From an uncultured Synechococcus sp. (GTDB lineage: Bacteria > Cyanobacteriota > Cyanobacteriia > Phormidesmidales > Phormidesmidaceae): a stretch of 64,000 nt of DNA. The stretch's first letter is position 1. Every line of letters begins with the position of its first letter. Made by a program: the position numbers and the translations under genes. The stretch is taken from the NCBI GenBank assembly GCA_937911865.1, contig CALDSK010000051.1:62001-126000 (forward strand). Direction: 5' to 3'. The notes beneath the pieces are model-generated. The model was given only the letters and a program-made list of their open reading frames with translations, made no database searches and was not told the DNA's origin. This document shows positions 36,450 to 45,460 of the stretch, piece after piece.

Positions 36450-36568
36450 CATCTTTTCCCTCGATCTATCACTTTGGATATGAGAGAGATTTTGGGTAGG
36501 AGTGATAGGCTTGGAAAATATCATCCGGACCAGTCTCAAGTCATAAAAGCTATATTCGGTGCGACTTT

Positions 36569-37441
36569 ATGTTTAAGCGTGTGCTCATTTGTACTGATTT
36601 TTCGGATAGCCTTCAGCGCTTGGCTGATTTTGTGCCAGATTTGGCTAAAGGTGGCATGACGCACATTGTGTTTTTTCACAATGTGCCCCTTATGACCTCC
36701 AGAGAAATTCCCTGTGTAGATGAAGATCGCGTCAGCGCTGCTCGTGAAGTGCTATCTGTAGCGGAAGCCCACCTCCCTGAGGGGACAACGGTTGATATTG
36801 AGATTGCCTCTGGCCGCGCGGCTGAAAATATTGTCAGGGCTGCCAAGAAGTACGAGCCTGACATTATTATTTCAGGCATGCCGACCCGCTCCACGCTAAA
36901 CGAAAAGCTGTTTGGCAGCACGACGATGACGCTGGTCGAAAAGGTGGATGTCCCGATTCTAATTTTGCGACCGCAGCTAGTTTCTACATACCGTGAAAGC
37001 GAACTATCACAGCGTTGTCAGCATTTGTTTGAGTATCTGCTGCTGCCCTACGACGGAAGCGATAGCTCTAAAAACCTGGTGGACCAGATAAAGACATTGA
37101 TGGAGGCAGATCCTGGCGGTGCGCTGCAAACTTGCGTACTCACTTGGGTGGTAGATGACGGTGGACGCGTGGCGCAAAACCATCCTATAGATGAAGCACG
37201 AGCTAAGCTAGATGCTGTAAAAGCTGAACTTGATGGTCTAGGAACGACGATTGAAACTGAGGTTCGTCAGGGCAATCCGCTAGATCAGGTTTTAAAGGCC
37301 GGAGAAGTGCATGATATTAGTGCGATCGCAGTTTCCCCTGGAAAAGGCAAAGGCCTGCTCAAACTCACGGTTCCTAGCTTCACTAGCGCCATTCTCAGGT
37401 CGTCTTGGCACCCGGTTATGCACTTCCCTCGTCCCAAGTAG
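36569..37441 (+). CDS. Tandem universal stress protein (two UspA domains)
   Basis: A 290-aa protein with two Usp folds. The first (residues 1-130) begins MFKRVLICTDFSDSLQRL and ends in the nucleotide-binding MPTRSTLNEKLFGSTTMTLVEKVDVPILI region (quoted for position; key G-S-T). The second (about 155-290) begins LLPYDGSDSSKNLV and ends AVSPGKGKG. The second domain has an altered ATP-binding loop. Convergent with the kinase gene, 36 bp between stop codons. Confidence 0.85.
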   Translation: MFKRVLICTDFSDSLQRLADFVPDLAKGGMTHIVFFHNVPLMTSREIPCVDEDRVSAAREVLSVAEAHLPEGTTVDIEIASGRAAENIVRAAKKYEPDIIISGMPTRSTLNEKLFGSTTMTLVEKVDVPILILRPQLVSTYRESELSQRCQHLFEYLLLPYDGSDSSKNLVDQIKTLMEADPGGALQTCVLTWVVDDGGRVAQNHPIDEARAKLDAVKAELDGLGTTIETEVRQGNPLDQVLKAGEVHDISAIAVSPGKGKGLLKLTVPSFTSAILRSSWHPVMHFPRPK

Positions 37442-37477
37442 CCGAGCTTCAAAGCTTTGACTTCACCGCTCTGGGCT

Positions 37478-39058
37478 CTAAAATCCTAGCGATGCATCCA
37501 TGCCAGGCTGCTTGTCAGAGTGCATGGCTTCAAAGTTCATAAGAATCTTGGGTTTAAGATTACTCTCAAGTTCTTTTTTCAGCAGTGCCTTGCTTTCTTT
37601 AGGGTCACCGATAGCGGGAAAATTACGCGCATTGGTAGCCCATTCCTGTAAGAGCTTAAGCTGACTTTGCGCCACGTTGAGTGTCTTTGTTCGCTTACAG
37701 CTGTTGGGCGCTTCTTTCTCAAAAAAGAGAATCCGATACTGCCTAGTTTGGGCCAGCTGCCAGAGAATAGCCTGTGAGGCCGCAGACTTTAAATCCAGGT
37801 AGCAAGGCAACCAGCGAGGGCCTTCTAACTTGTTATAGAACGCGGTTAGCCAGAGCACCATAGGATACGGTGTCATTGTGCACATGAAATTGTTGTAGCG
37901 AGTGTTGCGGATGCGCTTTTCTATCTCTGCAGCCGAAAGCATTGCCCACAGCGTAGGGACCGCTTCGTTGCTTTCAGCGTCGTTTTGGGTAAGCAGTCTT
38001 GGAAAAACAATTTGCGCGATTGGCATTTCGGCCGGCCACTGTTGCTCTAGATAGAAACGCTCCTCATGGTCGGCTTCTGCAAACGGATGAGCGTCTTCCT
38101 CTTTAAGCTCTATTCGCTTAGCTTTATCAACGACAGGTAATTTGGAAAGGGTCGTATTGATCCGTTGAGAGATTTGGAACCCTGAGCCAAAACGTTTTTC
38201 TAAAGGGGCGATCGCATCTAAAATTTCACTGATCGTGGTGGGTCGCTCTTCCCGCTGCTTTTCCAAACAGGCCATCACAACCTCTTCTAATGCTTTGGGC
38301 ACTTTGAACTGCGATAAAGACTTTGGTTGCGAGAGTCGATGCACCTTGTACCAGCTGCCAAACGTATTATTTTTCGGCTTTACGGGCAGCGTGCCAGACA
38401 GCATCTGATACATCATGACCCCCAGACTGTAGATATCTGAGCGACTATCGAGTTCTCGTCCCTCCATCTGTTCTGGAGAGGCATAAGCCAACGTCCCCAT
38501 GAATGTACTCGTTTGCTCGCTACCTGCCTGCATCAGCTTGGCGATACCAAAGTCTAAAATCTTGACCAGCTCGCCCATAGATGGATCAGAGGTCACCAAA
38601 ATATTGCTGGGTTTGATATCTCGATGAATAATCGGAACGACCTCACCTTCGACCAAAATGCCATTGTGCGCGGTTCTAAGCCCTAACAAAATCTGTCGTA
38701 AGAGTCCTAAAAACCGGGGCACAGGCAGTGGCTGCTTCTGAACGATCTGGCCCACGTTGTCGCCCTGAAGGTATTCCATCACATAAAACGGAATTTCATC
38801 TTCGTTGACGCCATAGTCGGTGACGCGCACCACATGCATACTTTTTTGGCCTAGCTGAGCGCAGGTCATCGCTTCTCTTAAAAAGCGTTCGCGCATATTT
38901 TCGTTCAGCAGCGTCTGGGACAAAAACTTCACAGCTACTGGGACGCCTCCTAGCAAGGCATCGCCCGCTAGGTAAACCTTGCCCATAGAGCCTTGCCCGA
39001 TAGTTTCTATCAGCTCATATCGATTAGAAATTTTACGACCAGTGTTGGGATCTGTCAT
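37478..39058 (-). CDS. Hanks-type Ser/Thr protein kinase with unique C-terminal domain
   Basis: A 526-aa kinase. The catalytic domain spans residues 14-290: Gly-loop IGQGSMGKV (20-28), Lys44 in VAVKFL, HRDIKPSN (145-152), DFG (169-171) and SPEQ in place of APE (194-197). No transmembrane helix or extracellular sensor is present, so it is cytosolic. The C-terminal 220 residues match no domain I know; they include a segment rich in Trp/aromatic residues. The start codon overlaps the stop of the upstream 147-aa gene, indicating translational coupling. Confidence 0.92.
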   Translation of the reverse strand: MTDPNTGRKISNRYELIETIGQGSMGKVYLAGDALLGGVPVAVKFLSQTLLNENMRERFLREAMTCAQLGQKSMHVVRVTDYGVNEDEIPFYVMEYLQGDNVGQIVQKQPLPVPRFLGLLRQILLGLRTAHNGILVEGEVVPIIHRDIKPSNILVTSDPSMGELVKILDFGIAKLMQAGSEQTSTFMGTLAYASPEQMEGRELDSRSDIYSLGVMMYQMLSGTLPVKPKNNTFGSWYKVHRLSQPKSLSQFKVPKALEEVVMACLEKQREERPTTISEILDAIAPLEKRFGSGFQISQRINTTLSKLPVVDKAKRIELKEEDAHPFAEADHEERFYLEQQWPAEMPIAQIVFPRLLTQNDAESNEAVPTLWAMLSAAEIEKRIRNTRYNNFMCTMTPYPMVLWLTAFYNKLEGPRWLPCYLDLKSAASQAILWQLAQTRQYRILFFEKEAPNSCKRTKTLNVAQSQLKLLQEWATNARNFPAIGDPKESKALLKKELESNLKPKILMNFEAMHSDKQPGMDASLGF

Positions 39059-39501
39059 TACGACTGGCGAACGAGCTCCGCCTCCATGGTGCTGGTTAGG
39101 TACTGTCCAGAGAGAATGCCGCTAGAGAAGTGGTAGCGATCGCTGCTGATCTGTCGTAGCGTTTCAAAGCCCGTGCGCCGCTGCTTATCGCTCAAGCTCC
39201 AGTAGCGCTGCACAATTGATTCTGGGGCAATCCAGCCTTCGCCCTCTACTTGCCCCAGCTGACTATGCTGTAGCACAAAGGTATACTGACGATCGCTTGC
39301 GGTCATGCGACCGCGAGACTGCAGCACGATATCGTCGTGATCGCCCTCTGGAAAGGTCAGTTTAGTAGCCACCATGAAGCAATCTACCTGCTTCCAGGCC
39401 ACGAGTATTTTGCCTTTTATAGGGGTGGGTAGGGCTTCGCGAGTGAGCCAGCTGCCCTGTAGTTTCCATCGACCAGGCTCAAGTAAAAGGCTGTGGGCCA
39501 C
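39058..39501 (-). CDS. 147-aa partner gene of the Ser/Thr kinase
   Basis: Its stop codon overlaps the kinase start by one base (position 39058), so the pair is translationally coupled. The protein reads as a single beta-rich domain (LEPGRWKLQGSWL, VDCFMVATKLTF, YTFVLQHSQLGQVEGEGWI) with a conserved-looking C-terminus on Trp/Tyr. Such lipocalin-like small domains often bind ligands, but no family is recognised. It may supply a sensing or scaffold function for the kinase (inference). Confidence 0.7.
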   Translation of the reverse strand: MAHSLLLEPGRWKLQGSWLTREALPTPIKGKILVAWKQVDCFMVATKLTFPEGDHDDIVLQSRGRMTASDRQYTFVLQHSQLGQVEGEGWIAPESIVQRYWSLSDKQRRTGFETLRQISSDRYHFSSGILSGQYLTSTMEAELVRQS

Positions 39502-39579
39502 AGCAAAGATTCCTTTGGGATCTACACGTATCCGGCAAATGCCAGTACCCTAAAGTGCCCATTTCAGCGCGCATTTCCC

Positions 39580-39601
39580 TTTGTTAGACCTTTGTTAGAC
39601 T
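39580..39601. repeat. 11-bp tandem duplication
   Basis: TTTGTTAGACC (39580-39590) and TTTGTTAGACT (39591-39601), in the promoter-proximal region upstream of the kinase operon. Confidence 0.65.
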
Positions 39602-39667
39602 TCTGCCATACTAAGGTTTGTTGAAAGAAGCTTATCCGTCGCCTGAGAACCACTGATGAGCGCTCAC

Positions 39668-40807
39668 CTAGGGCTGCCAAAGTTCACCGAGTAGGCAGGG
39701 CTTATCGGCTCCTGTTACGCTGGGCAGGTTCCCTGGGACGTTGTGGTAGCGCCAATAGGCCAAGATGGCGAAGGCGATCGCCTCTTTGTATTCTCCATTA
39801 ATTTTGTGCTTGTCTGTCGTGCCTACTTTTGCCTCTGGCAATCGTCGCTGTAGTCTTTCCATTAAGTATTGATTGCGACCGCCACCGCCACCGATGAGCA
39901 CTTCTGTAGGGACTTGATCTAGAAAATGGCGATAGCTGAGTTCGATGGTTGCGGCGGTAAAATCGGTTAGGGTGGCGAGAAAATCTGCTTCGCTAAGCCC
40001 ACGGGCTTGAGCGACCTGCCAGCATTGCTCAGCGTATTGCGCCCCAAATAGTTCGCGTCCGGTCGATTTAGGTGGCTCAAGTTGAAAAAAGGGCTGCTGC
40101 AACCATTGATCGATCAGCGTTTGATCAGGCTGACCCTGAGATGCCCAATTGCCGCCGCTGTCATAGGTGCTTTGGCCTGCTGATAGCTTTGTAACGGCCC
40201 AGTCAATCAAGGCGTTCCCAGGGCCAGTGTCCCAGCCTTTGACTGTCGCTGGCGGCGTTCCTTTTTTATTCCAAGGTGGTAAGTAGGTAACGTTACCGAT
40301 TCCACCAATGTTTTGTACTGCGATCGCCTGCTCGGACTGACTCAGCAGGCATGCGTCGATCATGGGTACTAGAGGAGCGCCCTGTCCACCGTAAGCCATA
40401 TCAGCGACTCGAAAGTTGCTGACGGTGGTGCGGCTAGTCGCTTGGGCAATGAGATCGCCACGTCCAAGCTGTTGGGTGTAGCCCAGCTGTCCGATCTGAG
40501 GCGGCCGATGATATAGAGTTTGGCCGTGAGAGCCAATCAGATCAACGGTGGATAGGTCGATATTTAGCGCTTCGATGGCTTGGATGAAATGATGTGCGAT
40601 CGCATCGTCGAGCTCAGCGAGTGCTGCCATCGTGATCGGCTTGTTGGCACAAAGGTCGAGAATTTGAGATCTCACCTTCTCTGAATAAGGATGGGTTTTG
40701 CCTGCAATCAGCTCAGCCGAAACCGCATAGCCTTCTCCCGAAATCTCTGTTAGCGCTGCATCGATGCCATCCACCGATGTCCCGCTCATCAACCCAATAA
40801 CTTTCAT
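39668..40807 (-). CDS. anmK: Anhydro-N-acetylmuramic acid kinase
   Basis: Phosphorylates and opens 1,6-anhydro-MurNAc released in peptidoglycan turnover, giving MurNAc-6-P. The 379-aa protein has GLMSGTSVDGIDAAL (residues 5-19, ATP-binding), LIGSHGQTLYHRPP, VKGWDTGPGNALIDW and VLIGGGGGRNQYLMERL. Length is standard. It lies 25 bp downstream of the Ktr-type gene on the same strand and is likely co-transcribed with it. Confidence 0.95.
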   Translation of the reverse strand: MKVIGLMSGTSVDGIDAALTEISGEGYAVSAELIAGKTHPYSEKVRSQILDLCANKPITMAALAELDDAIAHHFIQAIEALNIDLSTVDLIGSHGQTLYHRPPQIGQLGYTQQLGRGDLIAQATSRTTVSNFRVADMAYGGQGAPLVPMIDACLLSQSEQAIAVQNIGGIGNVTYLPPWNKKGTPPATVKGWDTGPGNALIDWAVTKLSAGQSTYDSGGNWASQGQPDQTLIDQWLQQPFFQLEPPKSTGRELFGAQYAEQCWQVAQARGLSEADFLATLTDFTAATIELSYRHFLDQVPTEVLIGGGGGRNQYLMERLQRRLPEAKVGTTDKHKINGEYKEAIAFAILAYWRYHNVPGNLPSVTGADKPCLLGELWQP

Positions 40808-40832
40808 TCAACTTCCATACCCTTCTAAGGGG

Positions 40833-41549
40833 CTAAACCGGCAGCTTGTCGATGCCTTTATTGTCTCCTATCACTACCATCAAACTGCCCCCTTTTAGTC
40901 GCGTTATAGGACTGGGGTTAATGATAAATTTGTCGTGGTCATCTTCTTTAGCATTCTCTTTGCTAATCGCCATGAGCGTTAAACCATAGTGATTGCGCAA
41001 ATCGACTTCCATAATGGTTTTGCCATCAAAGCCTTGCGGGACCATCACTTCTACGATGCTGTGGTCAGGATCTAGCTCAAACCTATCTAGAATGCCGGGC
41101 CTAGTCAGAGATCTTGCTAACTCACAGCCCATCTCATGCTCAGGAAAAACCACGTGATCTGCGCCGACGCGTACCAGTAGTTTGCCGTGAATTTCAGAAG
41201 ACGCCTTAGCCACTACGTTGGGCACCCCTGCTTCCTTCACGTTGAGCGTGGTGATAATGCTTTCCTGTACGTAGTTACCAATAGCAATAATCACCGTATC
41301 AAAGTCTGGAATACCCGCCTCTACCAGTGCTGAAGGCTGTGTTGAATCTAGCTGAACAGCGTGAGCAGCAATCTGATCGGTCAAGACCTGTGCTACGCGA
41401 CTTTCATTAGAATCTATACCCATCACCTCATAGCCCATGCCGTGTAACGTGAGACATACCGCACGGCCAAAGCGGCCTAGTCCAATCACCGCAAATTGAC
41501 GATTGGTCGCTCGTAAATTCTTGAAAAACTTGAGAGACGAGATATTCAC
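40833..41549 (-). CDS. Ktr/Trk potassium-channel gating subunit (RCK domain)
   Basis: A 238-aa cytosolic protein. The TrkA-N Rossmann domain starts FAVIGLGRFGRAVCLTLHGMG (NAD(H)/ATP-binding GxGxxG; quoted in part) and contains VMGIDSNESRVAQV. A TrkA-C domain follows from about residue 150 (EVMVPQGFDGKTIMEVDLR). It gates a KtrB/KtrG-type K+ or Na+ uptake channel; the channel gene is not in the window, so it works in trans. Upstream of anmK. Divergent from guaB3 with a 200-bp gap. Confidence 0.88.
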   Translation of the reverse strand: MNISSLKFFKNLRATNRQFAVIGLGRFGRAVCLTLHGMGYEVMGIDSNESRVAQVLTDQIAAHAVQLDSTQPSALVEAGIPDFDTVIIAIGNYVQESIITTLNVKEAGVPNVVAKASSEIHGKLLVRVGADHVVFPEHEMGCELARSLTRPGILDRFELDPDHSIVEVMVPQGFDGKTIMEVDLRNHYGLTLMAISKENAKEDDHDKFIINPSPITRLKGGSLMVVIGDNKGIDKLPV

Positions 41550-41749
41550 AGGCTTTGCAATCGCTCAATCGAAAAGTATCTAATGCATTCTACTGGGTCT
41601 AGAGAAACTGTGAAACACATCTCCTTTTTACTGCTCTCGACTTTCAACAGTCGAATGATTACTGGCCGAATTATCGCTGTCGTGAAGTTGCGCAATCCAT
41701 TTCTTTCTTTGATACGCTAGCTAGATGCTTCCTTGGGGTAGGTACGGAC

Positions 41750-42913
41750 GTGAATATTCAAATTGGTCGTGGCAAAACAGCTCGGCGTGCATACGGAATT
41801 GATGAAATTGCCCTAGTACCTGGTGCTAGAACCTTAGATCCACAGCTTGCAGATACCAGCTGGGAAATTGGTGGCGTAACGCGAGAAATTCCGATTATTG
41901 CCAGTGCGATGGACGGGGTAATTGATGTAAAAATGGCGGTTGAAATTTCTAGACTAGGGGCGCTAGGTGTCTTAAATCTAGAAGGGATTCAAACCCGGTA
42001 CGAGGATCCTGATCCCATCCTTGATCGCATTGCATCGGTTGGCAAAACTGAGTTTGTTCCTCTGATGCAAGAGCTGTACGCTCAGCCAGTAAAAGCTGAG
42101 TTGATTACAGAGCGCATTCAGCAAATTAAAAAGCAAGGAGGCGTCGCCGCTGTCAGCTTAACCCCAGCCGGCGCTGTGAAGTTTGGCCAAACAGTTGCCG
42201 ATGCGGGTGCGGACATGGCGTTTGTTCAAGCCACGGTTGTCTCTACAGATCATTTGTCGCCTGAAAACATTTCGCCTCTAGATTTGGCTCAATTTTGTCA
42301 GGAGATGCCTATTCCGGTGCTATTGGGCAACTGCGTGACCTACGAAGTCACTTTGAAGCTGATGAAAGCGGGCGCAGCAGGCGTACTGGTTGGAATTGGT
42401 CCAGGTGCAGCCTGTACTTCGAGAGGGGTTTTGGGCGTAGGCGTCCCTCAAGCTACCGCAGTTGCTGACTGCGCAGCAGCTAGAGATGATTATCAAAAAG
42501 AGTCAGGACGATATGTTCCAGTCGTTGCTGACGGTGGGCTAGTGACCGGTGGCGATATTTGTAAGTGCATTGCCTCAGGGGCGGATGGTGTCATGATTGG
42601 CTCGCCGTTTGCCAGAGCGCAAGAAGCGCCTGGCCGTGGCTTCCATTGGGGGATGGCGACACCTAGCCCTGTGTTGCCCCGAGGCACCCGAATTGAGGTC
42701 GGTACTACAGGTACGCTAGAGCAAATTTTGAGAGGTCCAGCGCAGCTAGATGATGGTACTCACAACTTTCTCGGGGCTATTCAGACAAGTATGGGTACTT
42801 TGGGTGCCAAAGACCTCAAAGAAATGCAGCAGGTAGAAGTTGTGATTGCGCCTTCTCTATTAACAGAGGGTAAAGTCTATCAGAAGGCTCAACAGCTAGG
42901 AATGGGAAAGTAG
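41750..42913 (+). CDS. guaB3: GuaB3-family IMP dehydrogenase-related protein
   Basis: A 387-aa (beta/alpha)8 protein of the IMPDH/GMPR superfamily, without the CBS (Bateman) module of true IMPDH. The catalytic Cys loop is present (GPGAACTSRGVLG), as is VVADGGLVTGGDI and the start RRAYGIDEIALVPG. This separate clade is widespread in cyanobacteria and actinobacteria; recent work assigns it GMP reductase activity (from memory). GTG start. It is followed by the sRNA Yfr1 and then trxA, the arrangement known from other cyanobacteria. Confidence 0.9.
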   Translation: MNIQIGRGKTARRAYGIDEIALVPGARTLDPQLADTSWEIGGVTREIPIIASAMDGVIDVKMAVEISRLGALGVLNLEGIQTRYEDPDPILDRIASVGKTEFVPLMQELYAQPVKAELITERIQQIKKQGGVAAVSLTPAGAVKFGQTVADAGADMAFVQATVVSTDHLSPENISPLDLAQFCQEMPIPVLLGNCVTYEVTLKLMKAGAAGVLVGIGPGAACTSRGVLGVGVPQATAVADCAAARDDYQKESGRYVPVVADGGLVTGGDICKCIASGADGVMIGSPFARAQEAPGRGFHWGMATPSPVLPRGTRIEVGTTGTLEQILRGPAQLDDGTHNFLGAIQTSMGTLGAKDLKEMQQVEVVIAPSLLTEGKVYQKAQQLGMGK

Positions 42914-43040
42914 CTATAATTCATTCTAAATTGCGGGGAATTACGGAAAAACCTTGTGGAAAAGATGAACTACGCCCTCTAAACTTTAAGACTTGTCTCT
43001 GATAGGGATAGAAGGCGATGGCAAATCCCGAAGAGTCTTC

Positions 43041-43046
43041 TACAAT
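43041..43046 (+). promoter_or_regulatory. -10 box of Yfr1
   Basis: TACAAT at 43041-43046 is 4-6 bp before the first base of the Yfr1 5' stem, the right place for a sigma70-type -10 element. No clear -35 hexamer is visible. Confidence 0.55.
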
Positions 43047-43049
43047 TAG

Positions 43050-43125
43050 GTGAAGCGGAGACGCAAGTTTCCGTTCACTCCTCACACCAAACTCCGCTCA
43101 GATTTTCGAATCTGAGCGGTTCCTT
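43050..43125 (+). ncRNA. yfr1: Yfr1 small regulatory RNA
   Basis: The cyanobacterial hallmark ACTCCTCACAC is at 43077-43087, placed between two hairpins as in Yfr1. The 5' hairpin is 43050-43078 (GTGAA...TTCAC closing a CGGAGAC/GTTTCCG stem with a GCAA loop). The 3' hairpin is a perfect 11-bp stem with a TTCG loop (43094-43104 with 43109-43119), followed by a T-rich TTCCTT end. Yfr1 is an Hfq-independent trans-acting RNA that represses outer-membrane porin mRNAs in marine picocyanobacteria through the single-stranded motif. Its position between a guaB-type gene and trxA is the one reported in other lineages. Confidence 0.93.
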
Positions 43126-43422
43126 CTATAGGCGCTTTTGTACTAGCTCTCTTATCATGTTCTCTTGGCAGACCTGTGCTGCTTTTGGCAGACGTATGCT
43201 CTTGACAGATATGTGCAGACTTGCTTCGCTGTGTTATCTGTCTGTTGATAGACAACATGAGATAGCGTTCTCAGTATTGAGATGGACTCAGCAGGGTTGC
43301 CTAATCTTGGCTTCTATTTCTAATAGCCTAATCTGTAAGAAATCTGTAGAGGCTCAGGTTAAGAGCGGGTTTTGGCTATGGTAAGATCAGCGTACATGAG
43401 TGACTAAGGATTTAAAGAAGTA

Positions 43423-43743
43423 ATGTCAGCCTCACAGGTCACAGATTCGACATTTAAGCAAGAAGTTTTGGAAAGTGAGACACCGGTCCTCGTGGACTTT
43501 TGGGCTCCCTGGTGCGGCCCTTGCCGGATGGTTGCCCCTGTCGTAGATGAAATTTCTGAGCAGTATGACGGTCAGGTAAAAGTCGTTAAAGTCAACACTG
43601 ACGAAAACCCTAGTGTTGCTAGTCAGTACGGTATTCGAAGCATCCCTACGTTGATGATCTTCAAAGGCGGTCAGCGAGTGGATATGGTAGTAGGCGCAGT
43701 GCCGAAAACAACTTTGGCTAATACGTTAGAGAAGTACCTCTAA
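43423..43743 (+). CDS. trxA: Thioredoxin, m-type
   Basis: A 106-aa cytosolic redox protein with the [13 protein letters not shown] active site (Cys32/Cys35 numbering of the family), a conserved cis-Pro in RSIPTLMIF, and full length. It reduces disulfides of Calvin-cycle and other enzymes using electrons from ferredoxin- or NADPH-thioredoxin reductase. ATG start at 43423. A 296-bp leader separates it from Yfr1 and contains three imperfect copies of an about 18-bp (TTGGCAGAC...) unit near 43163-43216. Confidence 0.96.
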   Translation: MSASQVTDSTFKQEVLESETPVLVDFWAPWCGPCRMVAPVVDEISEQYDGQVKVVKVNTDENPSVASQYGIRSIPTLMIFKGGQRVDMVVGAVPKTTLANTLEKYL

Positions 43744-44218
43744 GTCCCTTCTAACGTCTATGGTGTTTCAACGGCAATCTCTCACCGGCAACTTCTCACT
43801 GGTCAATCGGCTACAAGCATCTTTGCTCAAATGAGATTGACTTTATGTGATTGGCCTTCCAAGGTTGACCTTAATCGTTGATACACATCAAAGGCTTATT
43901 AAAGGCCCATTGAGTTGAACGCACACTCAGTAATTGATTTCTTTGTAAAAGGCTCTGGCGATCGCTAGAGCCTTTTGTTGATCTAGTGCATATTTATACT
44001 GTCGAATGGGCTAGCGGATTGAATGCATGCTAGAGAAGCAATATCGGTTGCTTAATATCTATTGCTTAATATCTATCGTCTAATCTCATAAGAGCGAGTG
44101 TCACAGTGGTTACTCTTCTTCGTTCGCTTTATCTATACACCATCTATACACCGGAGGCTTTAGGGTAGGCGCTTGTCGTATCGCAGAGCTGTGTTGTGTC
44201 TTTAAATTGTTACTGACT
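43744..44218. other. trxA to LOG-gene intergenic region
   Basis: About 475 bp. It holds imperfect 14-16 bp units right after trxA (GGCAATCTCTCAC, GGCAACTTCTCAC, near 43771-43799), a terminator (43947-43976) and a 14-bp perfect duplication TTGCTTAATATCTA (44048-44061, 44062-44075). No gene is visible. Confidence 0.5.
43947..43979 (+). terminator. Terminator 200 bp after trxA, HIP1 in the loop
   Basis: Perfect 10-bp stem AAAAGGCTCT/AGAGCCTTTT (43947-43956 with 43967-43976). The ten loop bases GGCGATCGCT contain the HIP1 octamer and can themselves pair, so the whole 30 bp is nearly palindromic. Confidence 0.78.
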
Positions 44219-45304
44219 ATGGAAAATCAATCTTTTTCAGGATCTAGTGCTGGTGATTTCCAACAGGAGCGCTTGCGAGCCGATTTGTTGCAGACCCTAG
44301 ATCGGTTGCCTGATCTTGAGAATGGCGCTCTGATGGCGCAGATTATGGATACGCTGGTGCGGATGGCTAATCAGGAGGCTGAGCGTCTAGATTGGAAGAT
44401 TTTGAGCTATTCACTGTTGGATATGGAGGAAGGGTTTAAGTCTTTTTATCCATATCGCCATACTCGAAAAATAACGGTGTTTGGCTCGGCCCGGACGCCG
44501 AGTAGCCAACCTGAATATCAGATGGCGGTGGAGTTTGCTCGGCGGGTAGGGAAGCAGGGCTTCATGGTGATGACAGGCGCGGGCGGTGGCATTATGCAAG
44601 CGGGGAATGAGGGGGCAGGACGCGATCGCTCTTTTGGCCTCAATATTCAACTTCCTTTTGAGCAAGGGGCAAACCCGGTTATGTCTGGTGATGACAAACT
44701 GGTGGACTTTAAGTACTTCTTTACGCGTAAGCTGTTCTTTCTAAAAGAGAGCGATGCGATCGCTCTCTTCCCAGGCGGTTTTGGCACCCAAGACGAGGCC
44801 TTTGAATCGCTCACCCTTATTCAAACCGGTAAAGCTAGCCCTCTGCCCTTAGTCTTGATAGATAAGCCCGGCGGCGACTACTGGAAAAGCTGGGACTACT
44901 ATATTCGTAATCGACTACTCGATCAGGGCCTCATCAGCCCTGACGATACGAGCCTATATCATTTAACAGATAGCATTGACGATGCGCTGGAATCGATAGA
45001 AAGCTTCTACCGGATGTATCATTCCAGCCGCTACGTAGACGGGCAGCTGGTGATTCGCTTAAAGGCTGAACTCTGCCCAGGCGGCATTGACCAACTGAAT
45101 GAGGCCTTTGGTGATATTTTGACGAAAGGCCAAATTAGAGAAGTGTCTGCTTTTGAGGCTGAGCGCGATGATGAGACCGCGTCACTGCCGCGCTTGGCTT
45201 TGCACTTCAACCAGAGAAGCCTGGGCCGGCTACATCAGATGATTCGTTTCCTCGGCAAGCTAGGGGTTGCCTGCGAGGCTATTCAGCATCCGGAAAAGAA
45301 ATAA
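44219..45304 (+). CDS. LOG-family (lysine decarboxylase-like) protein
   Basis: A 361-aa protein with a Rossmann core typical of LOG/YgdH proteins: ITVFGSARTPSSQPEY, MTGAGGGIMQAGNEGAG and the signature FPGGFGTQDEAFE (about residue 190). True LOG enzymes release cytokinin bases by nucleotide phosphoribohydrolysis; longer YgdH-like members act on nucleotide monophosphates. An added 100-residue C-terminal domain is seen here. ATG at 44219; a TTG four codons earlier is unlikely. Confidence 0.85.
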   Translation: MENQSFSGSSAGDFQQERLRADLLQTLDRLPDLENGALMAQIMDTLVRMANQEAERLDWKILSYSLLDMEEGFKSFYPYRHTRKITVFGSARTPSSQPEYQMAVEFARRVGKQGFMVMTGAGGGIMQAGNEGAGRDRSFGLNIQLPFEQGANPVMSGDDKLVDFKYFFTRKLFFLKESDAIALFPGGFGTQDEAFESLTLIQTGKASPLPLVLIDKPGGDYWKSWDYYIRNRLLDQGLISPDDTSLYHLTDSIDDALESIESFYRMYHSSRYVDGQLVIRLKAELCPGGIDQLNEAFGDILTKGQIREVSAFEAERDDETASLPRLALHFNQRSLGRLHQMIRFLGKLGVACEAIQHPEKK

Positions 45305-45460
45305 ACGGTTCCAGTAATTGCCTTGTTGAAGCATCTACCTTTAGGGCTTGGCAGGCATTCGCCGTGAATATTTTCTTACAGACGCATCTTGCCTGTCATT
45401 TGGAGTCTGTTACCCACAGATTTTGTAACGGACTCCTGCGAAATTGCTCTGTAGCCTTCT

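Noticed and set aside
43157..43384. 75-codon frame between Yfr1 and trxA
   Set aside because: Lies in the trxA leader within imperfect 18-bp repeats; composition (many Cys, Leu, Trp) is not protein-like.
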